From: Paraburkholderia phytofirmans PsJN
GTDB lineage: Bacteria > Pseudomonadota > Gammaproteobacteria > Burkholderiales > Burkholderiaceae
Assembly: GCF_000020125.1 (NCBI RefSeq)
Contig: NC_010676.1
Location: 1,984,001 to 2,048,000, forward strand
DNA length: 64,000 nucleotides
Direction: 5' to 3'
Positions 1 through 7,530 of this stretch are shown one piece after another (position 1 is the first letter of the stretch; the number at the start of each line of letters is the position of its first letter). The notes beneath the pieces are model-generated. The model did no database searches and had not been told where the DNA came from. It saw nothing but the letters and a program-made list of their open reading frames with translations. Position numbers and translations under genes: made by a program.

Positions 1-389
1 GTCAACGCAAACGTTTTACTGGAAAGCGAAACCATGTTCCGCACTGGCCGGCAACGAATAGCGCAGGGTGTCAGCGTCCGTCCGCGAGGCGGCTATTGTT
101 GAGAGCACGGCAAAAGCGCGGGTGTCGCGATTCAGAAAACGCAGGACTATTTATGTAAGGCGCCGCGCATGCTGGTCTTGCGCGGTTCGGGTCAGTCGAT
201 GGTGCGTGCGCGGCATTGTCCATTGCCGAGTACGCCGATAGCACTGGCGATGCAGAACTTCAAATCCCTTGTTGCCATTTCGACCGTGGCGTCGTCGTCA
301 GCTACGAACAATTCGACGCTCGACGGTGCCGTCTTATCCATCATCCCTCTGAAGAATCAAAGCCCCTCCTGAGCAATTTTGAAAAACAT
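1..389. other. No gene recognised at the left edge
   Basis: Short open frames exist here, but none has a credible ribosome binding site, start and family resemblance together. The stretch from about 180 to 370 may be decayed coding sequence. The only supported signals lie at its right edge, in the promoter of the IclR gene. Confidence 0.4.
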
Positions 390-419
390 TTGATTTTTGG
401 AAAGACTTTCCACTATCAT
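390..419 (+). promoter_or_regulatory. Promoter with IclR-type operator in its spacer
   Basis: A perfect 15-bp palindrome, TGGAAAGACTTTCCA, lies at 398-412. It has the same shape as the published E. coli IclR consensus (TGGAAATNATTTCCA). It sits between a possible -35 TTGATT (390-395) and a possible -10 TATCAT (414-419), 18 bp apart. A repressor bound there would block RNA polymerase, so autoregulation by the downstream IclR protein is the natural inference. The palindrome and hexamers are seen in the sequence; the regulator assignment is inferred. Confidence 0.6.
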
Positions 420-456
420 GGCTCGGACGTCAAAAGACTCAACTCGGGTAATCATC

Positions 457-1272
457 ATGAGCGCTGTAGCTGAACGCATCCTCCGTGTACTGGAAGAGCT
501 CGCCAGTACGCCAGAAGGCAAAACGCTTTCAGAACTCTCCGCCAAGCTCGATTTGCCGGTGAGCGCTACGCATCGTCTTCTTGCCGATCTGGTTGAGCAA
601 GGTTACGTGCGCAAGGACGAACGGCGCGGCGAATTTTCGCTGACCATGAAACTTCCTTCGCTGGGACTGCGATTTCTCAGCGCAGGCGGGGTCGTTGACG
701 TCGCCCAACCCATCCTGGAACGACTTGCGGCTACCTCAGGCGAGTTGGTTCGGCTTGCGATCGTCGATGGCGAGCAGTTGATTTACGTTGCCAAGGCGCA
801 AGGCGCGCGACAAGGTATCCGCTACGACCCGGAGATGGGTCGTGCGGTGACTCTTTCATGCAGTGCGGCAGGAATGATCTGGCTCGCTGGCAAAAGCGAT
901 GAAGACGCGATTCGGCTTGTGTCTAATCAGGGCTTTGGCATGCCGTCAGACTTTGGTCCGCTTGCGCCGACCACGTTCAAAGCTCTACTGCCAATGATCG
1001 AGCTTGCGCGCAAAAATGGCTACGCAACGACTCAAGACATGTTTCTACCGGCGATGAGTTCTATGGCTGCGCCTGTGCATCTGAGCAATGGCGAAGTGCG
1101 CGCAATTCTGATCATCGCGGGACCGATGTCACGGTTGACCGAAGAGAGAATGCAAGAGCTAGCTCCGGCGCTCATCGCGACCGCAACAGAATTGTCCGAT
1201 GCAAGCGGAGTGTCGCCCATGCTTAAGCAGGCGCTGCAAGGCGCCAGCCGCACGGCAAGCGCTGAGCATTAG
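457..1272 (+). CDS. IclR-family transcriptional regulator
   Basis: A 271-residue IclR-family regulator. It has an N-terminal winged helix-turn-helix (residues about 5-65, recognition-helix region LPVSATHRLLADL) and a C-terminal effector-binding domain (about 85-260). I chose the ATG at 457 because the longer frames starting at 397 or 418 would overlap the operator palindrome and -10 element at 398-419, and the protein then begins MSAVAERILRVLEEL as IclR proteins usually do. It lies directly upstream of, and in line with, an MHS transporter and a small alpha/beta protein, so it probably controls them and itself. The ligand is unknown; the neighbouring transporter suggests an organic or sugar acid. 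Confidence 0.85.
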   Translation: MSAVAERILRVLEELASTPEGKTLSELSAKLDLPVSATHRLLADLVEQGYVRKDERRGEFSLTMKLPSLGLRFLSAGGVVDVAQPILERLAATSGELVRLAIVDGEQLIYVAKAQGARQGIRYDPEMGRAVTLSCSAAGMIWLAGKSDEDAIRLVSNQGFGMPSDFGPLAPTTFKALLPMIELARKNGYATTQDMFLPAMSSMAAPVHLSNGEVRAILIIAGPMSRLTEERMQELAPALIATATELSDASGVSPMLKQALQGASRTASAEH

Positions 1273-1325
1273 GCCAGGGCGTCCATTGCCGGACGTTATC
1301 CGTTGGTGACTTGATGTAGTGACAT

Positions 1326-1343
1326 GGCGAATTGAAATTCGCC
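1326..1343. promoter_or_regulatory. 18-bp palindrome upstream of MHS transporter
   Basis: GGCGAATTGAAATTCGCC has perfect 8-bp arms around a 2-nt centre. It lies about 90 bp before the transporter ATG and about 50 bp after the iclR stop. There is no T-tract, so it looks more like an operator than a terminator. It does not match the 398-412 palindrome, so another regulator may bind it. Confidence 0.45.
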
Positions 1344-1436
1344 CATGCTTCAGACCTGATATTTAGTAGTAGAAATCAAAATTATCGATTGACGCAAGAG
1401 CCGCACGGACTCTTTTAAAGACAGCAGGAGACACGC

Positions 1437-2801
1437 ATGAACCATGTTTCAGAGCAACCCACCTCACATTCCATGGCGAATAGGGCCGTGAGCGCCGCCA
1501 CGTTTGGCACCGCGCTTGAATGGTTTGACTTTACGCTCTACGGATCAGTCGCAGCCACGGTATTGCCAAAGTTGTTCTTCCCGGCGATGGATTCGAGTTC
1601 TGCCATGCTTGCCTCGTTGGCAACTTTCAGTGTCGGACTGGCCGCGCGCCCACTCGGTGCGATCATCTGCGGATACTTTGGCGACAAGATTGGACGTCGC
1701 AATCTCATGCTCGGCACGGTGTCGGTGATGGGTCTCACGTCGGTACTGATGGGTTTGCTGCCCACGTACGCACAGATTGGCGTTTATGCGCCTCTGCTGC
1801 TGGTCATTCTTCGCATTGTTCAGGGTTTCGCACTTGGCGGCGAATCTACCGGTGGCCAACTGATGGCGCTAGAGCATGCTCCGGCAGACCGGCGAGGCAA
1901 ATACTCCGGTCTGATCGGCATGTGCGCTCCGCTGAGCCAGATAGTTGCCAACGCGGTGCTTCTGCTGCTTTCTTCGACGATGAGCGCGGGGGCCTTCATC
2001 AGCTATGGCTGGCGAATTCCGTTTGTACTGAGCTTCGTGCTGGTGTTCGTCGGCATTTACATCCGGCTGCGCGTTGCGGAGACTCCGGCTTTCGTCAAGA
2101 TGCAGCAGTCCGCTGTTGCCAAGGTCGGAAGTCCTCTAAGGGATGCGTTCCGCCTTCACTACAAGACGATCATCCGCATGATGCTGTTCTTCTGCGGACC
2201 GACTGCGCTTTTCTACCTGGCGGTCGTGTTTACCTTGAGCTATCTGACGAATACGCTTGGCGTGCCTAAGCAGACCGGCTTCACGTTGCTGATGATCGCC
2301 AATGCGTGCGCCATCGCAGGTTCGATCTTTGGTGGTTTGCTGAGTGACCGGATTGGCCGTAAGCGCGCCTTGCTGTTCGCGTCCGCCGCGACCTTCGTGA
2401 TCATGCTTTTCTATTTTCAGGTGCTGGCTACTCGAAGCTTCGTACCGATGGCGATAGCCATGGGGCTTTTCATGGCGTTCACGCAAGTCCAGACAGGGAT
2501 TCAGCCGGTCGCATTCGCTGAGGCGTTTCCAACCAATGTTCGCTATTCCGGTTCGGCCCTCGCTTTTACCGGTGCAAGCCTGTTCGCCGGTGGGCCGATT
2601 CCGGTGGTCGCCGCGTGGCTGATACACCTTGGCAACGGGTCCCCGTGGCCGCTCGTCGCATTGGTTGGAGCACTCAATATCCTTTCGTTCTGCATGATTG
2701 CCATCGGACCGGAGACTGCGGGCATCGACATGAACCGCCTCGACTCGGCGGCCGAAATCACCGGTGAGCATCGACGTGTCTCCAGGCAAGCAACATATTG
2801 A
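1437..2801 (+). CDS. MHS-type MFS metabolite:H+ symporter
   Basis: A 454-residue, 12-TM major facilitator of the metabolite:H+ symporter branch (relatives of ShiA, KgtP and ProP). The family start ALEWFDFTLYG is seen at residues about 24-34, and the cytoplasmic loop motif GDKIGRR follows near residue 82. The start has a clear Shine-Dalgarno (AGGAG) 6 nt upstream. It is followed after 77 bp by a small alpha/beta protein on the same strand and is probably controlled by the preceding IclR protein. It is a more distant relative of the three MHS transporters later in the window. The substrate cannot be read from sequence; MHS members usually import carboxylates or zwitterions. Confidence 0.85.
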   Translation: MNHVSEQPTSHSMANRAVSAATFGTALEWFDFTLYGSVAATVLPKLFFPAMDSSSAMLASLATFSVGLAARPLGAIICGYFGDKIGRRNLMLGTVSVMGLTSVLMGLLPTYAQIGVYAPLLLVILRIVQGFALGGESTGGQLMALEHAPADRRGKYSGLIGMCAPLSQIVANAVLLLLSSTMSAGAFISYGWRIPFVLSFVLVFVGIYIRLRVAETPAFVKMQQSAVAKVGSPLRDAFRLHYKTIIRMMLFFCGPTALFYLAVVFTLSYLTNTLGVPKQTGFTLLMIANACAIAGSIFGGLLSDRIGRKRALLFASAATFVIMLFYFQVLATRSFVPMAIAMGLFMAFTQVQTGIQPVAFAEAFPTNVRYSGSALAFTGASLFAGGPIPVVAAWLIHLGNGSPWPLVALVGALNILSFCMIAIGPETAGIDMNRLDSAAEITGEHRRVSRQATY

Positions 2802-2878
2802 TCTCGCGCTTCGCGTTCGCTTTGCACTGTAAAGAGCAACTGCCTTTTAGCACTCGAAAGCAGATGGAGCAAACATAA

Positions 2879-3544
2879 ATGGACAACACAAACACTGGCC
2901 TTCTCGCGATCTGGAGCACGATCGCGGCCGAGCCGGAAACTGACTACATGCACTGGCTCACCCGGGAGCACATTTTTGAACGGGTAGGCGTGCCCGGCTT
3001 TCGATCAGGGCGGGTCTTCAGGCGACGCAACAGCCGACCCTCGGAGTACATGATGCTGTATGAACTGGACGACGCGGACGTGATGGCGAGCTCCGGCTAT
3101 CTGGAACGGTTGAATAATCCAACCGCGTGGACGCGCCGGATAATGCCGACGCTGCAGCATTTTCGCCGAGGCGGCGGCACTATTCTCGCTCAGGGGGCGA
3201 ACTCGGCCGGACACGGCGGTCATCTCGCCATTGCACGATTTGAGGACGCATTGCCGGAATGCCTGAGGGCCCAACAAGGGCAGGCAATCGTCGATGCGCT
3301 TGCGAAAGGCGATTGGGTTGTGAACGCGCAGATCATGGTCGTGAAAAGCGAGGCGACAGCCATTGTCACGCAGGAAAAATCGATGCGGCAAAGTTCAGAA
3401 GGTGAATTCGCAGGACTATTTCTCGTGGAGTCGCTCGATAACGGCTCGCTTGACCGGGCGATGATGCAGGCGAGCAAGGCAGCCGGGATCAATCCCGATT
3501 TGTTCGATTCATATGACCTCGTCTTTGTCTGCTATTCCAGGTAG
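2879..3544 (+). CDS. Small dimeric alpha/beta-barrel-like protein, first copy
   Basis: A 221-residue protein of unknown function. The N-terminal half (LAIWSTI, then HWLTREHIFERVGVPGFRSG at about 21-41) resembles ferredoxin-like dimeric alpha/beta-barrel proteins of the EthD or DUF4286 kind. The second half looks like a repeat of the same fold. It is clearly related to the protein at 16711-17406, which shares the W..REH..ER.G.PGFR.GR signature. Both copies sit next to catabolic genes and MHS transporters. It is probably co-transcribed with the preceding transporter. A role in handling a reactive catabolic intermediate is possible but not shown. There is no signal peptide or membrane segment. 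Confidence 0.65.
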   Translation: MDNTNTGLLAIWSTIAAEPETDYMHWLTREHIFERVGVPGFRSGRVFRRRNSRPSEYMMLYELDDADVMASSGYLERLNNPTAWTRRIMPTLQHFRRGGGTILAQGANSAGHGGHLAIARFEDALPECLRAQQGQAIVDALAKGDWVVNAQIMVVKSEATAIVTQEKSMRQSSEGEFAGLFLVESLDNGSLDRAMMQASKAAGINPDLFDSYDLVFVCYSR

Positions 3545-3565
3545 GCGAGTGCTTCCGGCGGCGCT

Positions 3566-3586
3566 GCGCGCGCCCTCGGCGCGCGC
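3566..3586. terminator. GC-rich hairpin between convergent genes
   Basis: A perfect 9-bp stem (GCGCGCGCC / GGCGCGCGC) with a 3-nt loop lies just after the alpha/beta protein and before the convergent porin remnant. There is no T-tract, so intrinsic termination is uncertain. Confidence 0.35.
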
Positions 3587-3664
3587 TCGTCATCTTGGGC
3601 CAGGCGCTTAATCAAGCGTCGGCCGCCTCGTCCGTTAGATGTCGCTGTGCTTTACATTTCGCAC

Positions 3665-4201
3665 CTAGAATCGCGTGCGAATTCCTATTCCCGCGTTCTC
3701 GCCGGACGACAGGCCGGCGAAATGGTCGTACAGGTACACGGCGTAGAGATCCGTGCGCTTGGACAGCGGGTAGTCGTATCCCAGCGTTGCAGTCTGGCGG
3801 CTCTGATTGAGTCCGCCGGAATCGCGTGAATACGCGTAAGACGCGAGAATTCTGCTTGTTCCGATCGGTATGCTTAGGCCGCCCTCGAACATGTTGACGT
3901 GGAATCCCCTGTTGAGTACGTCGTTGTTCGTATAGGTGTATTCGCCGTAAAGCTTCGCAAACGAAAATTCATAAGAAGCCGCAAGCTGGCTCGCGCTCTG
4001 GCTGTGGAAACCCGCGAGTAAGGAGTTCAGGTCGCCTGCCGTTGAGTTGAAGTTCGCGTATTGATAGACGGCCCCGGCGGCAAAAGGCCCGCTCCGATAG
4101 GACGCCTGCACGGAATACTGCTTGCTGCCGTTCCCCGTGCCACTATTGCCGAACGCGTACATCGCGTGGCCAGTCAGTCCGTGCAGATCACTGCCCCTCA
4201 T
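3665..4201 (-). pseudogene. Porin, C-terminal remnant
   Basis: The minus strand encodes about 178 residues with the hallmarks of the C-terminal half of a Burkholderia OmpC-like trimeric porin. These are alternating beta strands (QYSVQASYRSGPFAAGAVYQ), the SKRTDLYAVYLYD strand near the end, and a terminal phenylalanine (GIRTRF). The intact porin at 21346-22581 has the matching ending SKRTGFYALEAFQ and HRF. The N-terminal half, signal peptide and promoter are missing: upstream sequence changes directly into the 3' end of the MocR gene, 8 bp away. This is a 5' deletion scar and almost certainly non-functional. Confidence 0.85.
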
Positions 4202-4208
4202 CTGCCGG

Positions 4209-5660
4209 TTATTCCGCTGCCTTGCGCACCGTATGCCGGGCAGTACGATGCTCCGCCATTGCTCGCCTCGCCAGCGTGCCCAACGTGCGCATCTCCTTTT
4301 CCACGTCCGCGGTCCACGGGCGGCCATAGTTAAGCCGGATATGACGGCGAAATTCACGACCGCATGAAAAGATTGCACCGGGTGCTATCGCGATCTCGTG
4401 CGCTTCCGCCATTTCGAACAATCGCACTGCCTCTACTCCCTCTGGAAGCTGCACCCATAGAAAGAATCCGCCCGGCGGACGGACCACCAGTGTTCCTTTG
4501 GGAAAGTACCTGACGATCGCAGCCACCATCCGGGTCTGAAGGGACGCGAGTTCGCGGCGCAGTTTACGTAGAAGTTGGTCGTAGTCCCCATGCTCGAGGT
4601 AGTCAGCAATGGCACATTGCACCGGCACAGACGCCGGACCCATCGTCAGCCAACGTGCCTGCTCAATTCTCGCGGCGTACCGCCCGGCCGCTACCCAACC
4701 GAGGCGCAGACCCGGCGTAAGGCTCTTCGAAAACGAACCGCAGTGCAGCACGAGACCGTTGGAATCGAAGCGCTTTGCCGGATAGGCCGGCGTTAAACCA
4801 AAATGCAGTTCGCGAAATACGTCGTCCTCGATTAGCGGCACGCCATGTTTTGCCAGCAACCTGACGAGCGCCTCCTTCCGTTCATCAGAGAGCGTCGCGC
4901 CTGTCGGCTGGTGCAGCGTCGTCATAAACCAGCAAGCCCGTACCGGATGCTGCCGCAACGCCTCCGCCAATACACCGAGATCGAGCCCATGGTGTGGATC
5001 GACAGGAATTTCCACGACCTTCAGATGCAGTCGCTTAACCGCATCTTGCACAGCATGGAAAGCGGGCCGTTCTATTGCGATGGTGTCGCCAGGCCGCGTC
5101 AGAACCTGCAGGCAGAGAGTCAGTGCATCGAGCGCCCCACACGTCACGACAACCTCGTCGATAGGGACCGTCACTCCCGTGACAATGTAGCGCAGGGCGA
5201 TCTGGCGACGCAGCTCTGTCTCCGCCTTTCCCGCCGACAACGTGTTCCGGGAACTCGCCATCCTCCGGGTGGCCGCAGTCAAAGAGCGCGAAATCCGGCC
5301 AAACGGGAACAGCAGAGCACTTGGCTCCGACGAGCCAAGCCCCGGATACGCACATCGACGTTGAGCCTTCATGAAGCGGATCGTCAGGCTGTCGCCGTCA
5401 GCCTCGTCAATACTGCGCTTTGAAACAATCGCCAGCGATTTCGTTGGCGCTGGCCGACTTGCGACGAAATAACCGGAGCGAGGTCTTGCGACGATCAGGG
5501 CACGTCGTTCGAGGGTGTAGTAAGCATGGAAAACGGTTGAAGAGCTCACGCGGTACGAACTGCTCGCCTGACGCACCGACGGGAGCCGCGCGCCGGGTTC
5601 AAGCGTACCGTTCAAAATAAGGCTTTCGAACTCCGCCGCCAGTTGCATATAGCGCTTCAT
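4209..5660 (-). CDS. MocR-type (GntR-aminotransferase) regulator with altered PLP site
   Basis: A 483-residue MocR-family protein. It has an N-terminal GntR winged helix (about 1-65, PGARLPSVRQASSSYRVSSS) and a fold-type-I aminotransferase-like domain (about 100-465). The PLP lysine is present (GSFSKSLTPG, K312) and so is the pyridine-binding Asp (D279). The usual Asn of the NPxG motif is Gln here (LHQPTG, Q251) and the usual Tyr of DDVY is Phe (F282). In aspartate aminotransferase those two residues (N194, Y225) contact the PLP O3'. Its paralogue at 7531-8982 has the same length and keeps both. It lies downstream of and collinear with a degenerate EAL protein. The start ATG gives MKRY, as in the paralogue. 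Confidence 0.85.
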   Translation of the reverse strand: MKRYMQLAAEFESLILNGTLEPGARLPSVRQASSSYRVSSSTVFHAYYTLERRALIVARPRSGYFVASRPAPTKSLAIVSKRSIDEADGDSLTIRFMKAQRRCAYPGLGSSEPSALLFPFGRISRSLTAATRRMASSRNTLSAGKAETELRRQIALRYIVTGVTVPIDEVVVTCGALDALTLCLQVLTRPGDTIAIERPAFHAVQDAVKRLHLKVVEIPVDPHHGLDLGVLAEALRQHPVRACWFMTTLHQPTGATLSDERKEALVRLLAKHGVPLIEDDVFRELHFGLTPAYPAKRFDSNGLVLHCGSFSKSLTPGLRLGWVAAGRYAARIEQARWLTMGPASVPVQCAIADYLEHGDYDQLLRKLRRELASLQTRMVAAIVRYFPKGTLVVRPPGGFFLWVQLPEGVEAVRLFEMAEAHEIAIAPGAIFSCGREFRRHIRLNYGRPWTADVEKEMRTLGTLARRAMAEHRTARHTVRKAAE

Positions 5661-5725
5661 TGATATGCCATGCTAATTAAATGGAGCTGTCCCGCCCTGC
5701 GCCGGTCGCGAGTGGAACGCTTCAT

Positions 5726-7351
5726 TCAGAAATTTCGAACCCGCCAGCCGAGCAGGTTTGCGGTTCCCCCCGGCTTTGAGGAAGGGGCGTTGGCGGCCTC
5801 GAGAAATACCTTCAGTCGGCTGGCGCCGAGCGCGCGGCTATAGAAGAACCCTTGACCAAACTCGGCACGGCTCGCCCGCGCGACGTTGTGATGCGCCGAG
5901 TTCTCAATGCCTTCGACCACGACCACTGCGCCCATCTCATGGCCCATGTGCGTCAACGCACCGATCTGTCTGGATCGCTCATCGGGATCCATTCCGAGCA
6001 CGTTCCGGTCGATCTTCACCATCTCAAAGGTCATCTCTTCCGGCAGTTCAATTGCGGCGTCAGTGGGACGCACGGCCGACAGGGCAAATCGCACTCCTCG
6101 ATCACGCGCTTGCGCCATCATCGGGACGAGACGTTTTTTGAACTTCCTCGCGCTGCCCGCCTCGATCTTCAGGATTAGCGGTGGAAGACCGACGGAGCCA
6201 ACTTCGTTAAGGTGCGCGATGAACGCCGAACTTACCAGGTAAGAAGCGGGCGCGGTAACGCCCAGATAGAGCGATTTCGGAGCACCGATTTCGCGCAACT
6301 CCTGTGCCGCACGCGACATGACGAATCGCGTCATCGGACCGATCAAACTACTGTTCTCAATGAACTCCATGTAGTGAGCCGGGCCCAGTGCGCCGTACTT
6401 CTGGTTGTCCCATCGCAACAACGCTTCGACGCCGACGCATCTGGCCCGCCTCACGCCAACGACGGGTTGGTACTCAAGATGGAATTCGCTGCGACGCAGC
6501 CCTGCACGCGCAGCTCGCAGGAGCGACTTGTCGTAGCGAAACCATCTCTTGAGCGCCCAGCCGACAACAACGACCAGAATCGCCCCAAGCATCGGCCACA
6601 ATACAAAGCCCAGTAGGTCCCATGCCGAGGTGCGCTGCGTAGCAGTGGTCGCCGGGGCCCGCGCCGGGGCGAGCTTGTCGTCGCCTATCCGCGGCGAGAT
6701 CGGCTGCGTTTCACAACTCCTACCCACCGAGCAGTCGAGGACCGACATCGCTGGTTGTTCTGGCGATTGCTCTGCCCCGTCGGCCCGTGACGTGAGACCG
6801 GCCACTGTGTCAGAAGCTGGAAAGCCGTTTCGTTCTGCCGCCGCCTGGTCGCCGATTTGCCACGGCACTTCCCTGAGAAGCGTCACAACGTTCGGCTTCG
6901 GACTGACGCTTGCAGCCTCGGTTCCCGAGGCAACATCACGCTCGTCCTTTAGCAAATCGCAGCTATCCGTCAATACAGGCATCGGGCCCGCATCCGGTCC
7001 GGCGAGGGCGGCGGGAGCAACGGGCAACTGCGCAATGGGCGCGCAGGCTGAGCCGAAGCGAATCGGGGGCGCTGGTGGACCGGCAAGCCAGTCCGTCAAT
7101 TGTTGCCAGACGTTGCGCTCAATCGTAAGGATTGGACCAGAACTCGTATCGGCCGGACCGGCAAGAGCAAGCGAGGTGCATGTGCAGATGACCAGAACGA
7201 CTGCCAACCCTCTTTCTGAGGCACGACGAAGCGCGCTGAAGGCACTGCGACTGATTGTTGATACCGGAAACGCGAATGCCATTGATCTATCGCTAAAGGA
7301 ATTCAGCTTGAAGAGCGTTATCGGTCGGACCGCTATACGTTGACGAAACAT
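5726..7351 (-). CDS. Membrane protein with degenerate EAL domain
   Basis: About 540 residues. A hydrophobic segment near the N-terminus (AVVLVICTCTSLALAG) precedes about 180 residues of probable periplasmic sequence. A second TM helix (LLGFVLWPMLGAILVVVVGW) leads to a cytoplasmic EAL-type domain. The EAL signature itself (EALLRW), KID, the VVEG glutamate and the Gln near the end are kept. However, the metal-binding Asn is Thr (LGVTAPAS), the E of the E-[IL]-T-E motif is Lys (LILKIEAG), and DDFG has become SAVR. Phosphodiesterase activity is therefore unlikely; it may bind c-di-GMP or have lost function. The start is uncertain: GTG 7381, ATG 7351 and ATG 7282 all lack a strong ribosome binding site. 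It lies between two MocR genes and is collinear with the first. Confidence 0.75.
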   Translation of the reverse strand: MFRQRIAVRPITLFKLNSFSDRSMAFAFPVSTISRSAFSALRRASERGLAVVLVICTCTSLALAGPADTSSGPILTIERNVWQQLTDWLAGPPAPPIRFGSACAPIAQLPVAPAALAGPDAGPMPVLTDSCDLLKDERDVASGTEAASVSPKPNVVTLLREVPWQIGDQAAAERNGFPASDTVAGLTSRADGAEQSPEQPAMSVLDCSVGRSCETQPISPRIGDDKLAPARAPATTATQRTSAWDLLGFVLWPMLGAILVVVVGWALKRWFRYDKSLLRAARAGLRRSEFHLEYQPVVGVRRARCVGVEALLRWDNQKYGALGPAHYMEFIENSSLIGPMTRFVMSRAAQELREIGAPKSLYLGVTAPASYLVSSAFIAHLNEVGSVGLPPLILKIEAGSARKFKKRLVPMMAQARDRGVRFALSAVRPTDAAIELPEEMTFEMVKIDRNVLGMDPDERSRQIGALTHMGHEMGAVVVVEGIENSAHHNVARASRAEFGQGFFYSRALGASRLKVFLEAANAPSSKPGGTANLLGWRVRNF

Positions 7352-7530
7352 CGACAGAAGTGGAACTGGTCTGCGCCGCACTTTGCCAGCGTGTGCGCCT
7401 CCGCAATAGAAGCAGATGGCAAAAGAAACGCCGTATCAGTTTGAAAAGTGGCTATCTTTTAGAGGTGGGGTAGGCATGCTGGCGGCGCTGTCCCGACGAC
7501 TGCAATGGGTTGTCCTGCGAGGAGTACGCG

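Noticed and set aside
216..473. Possible small gene at the left edge
   Set aside because: It has no ribosome binding site, overlaps the iclR promoter and operator, and shows no family resemblance.
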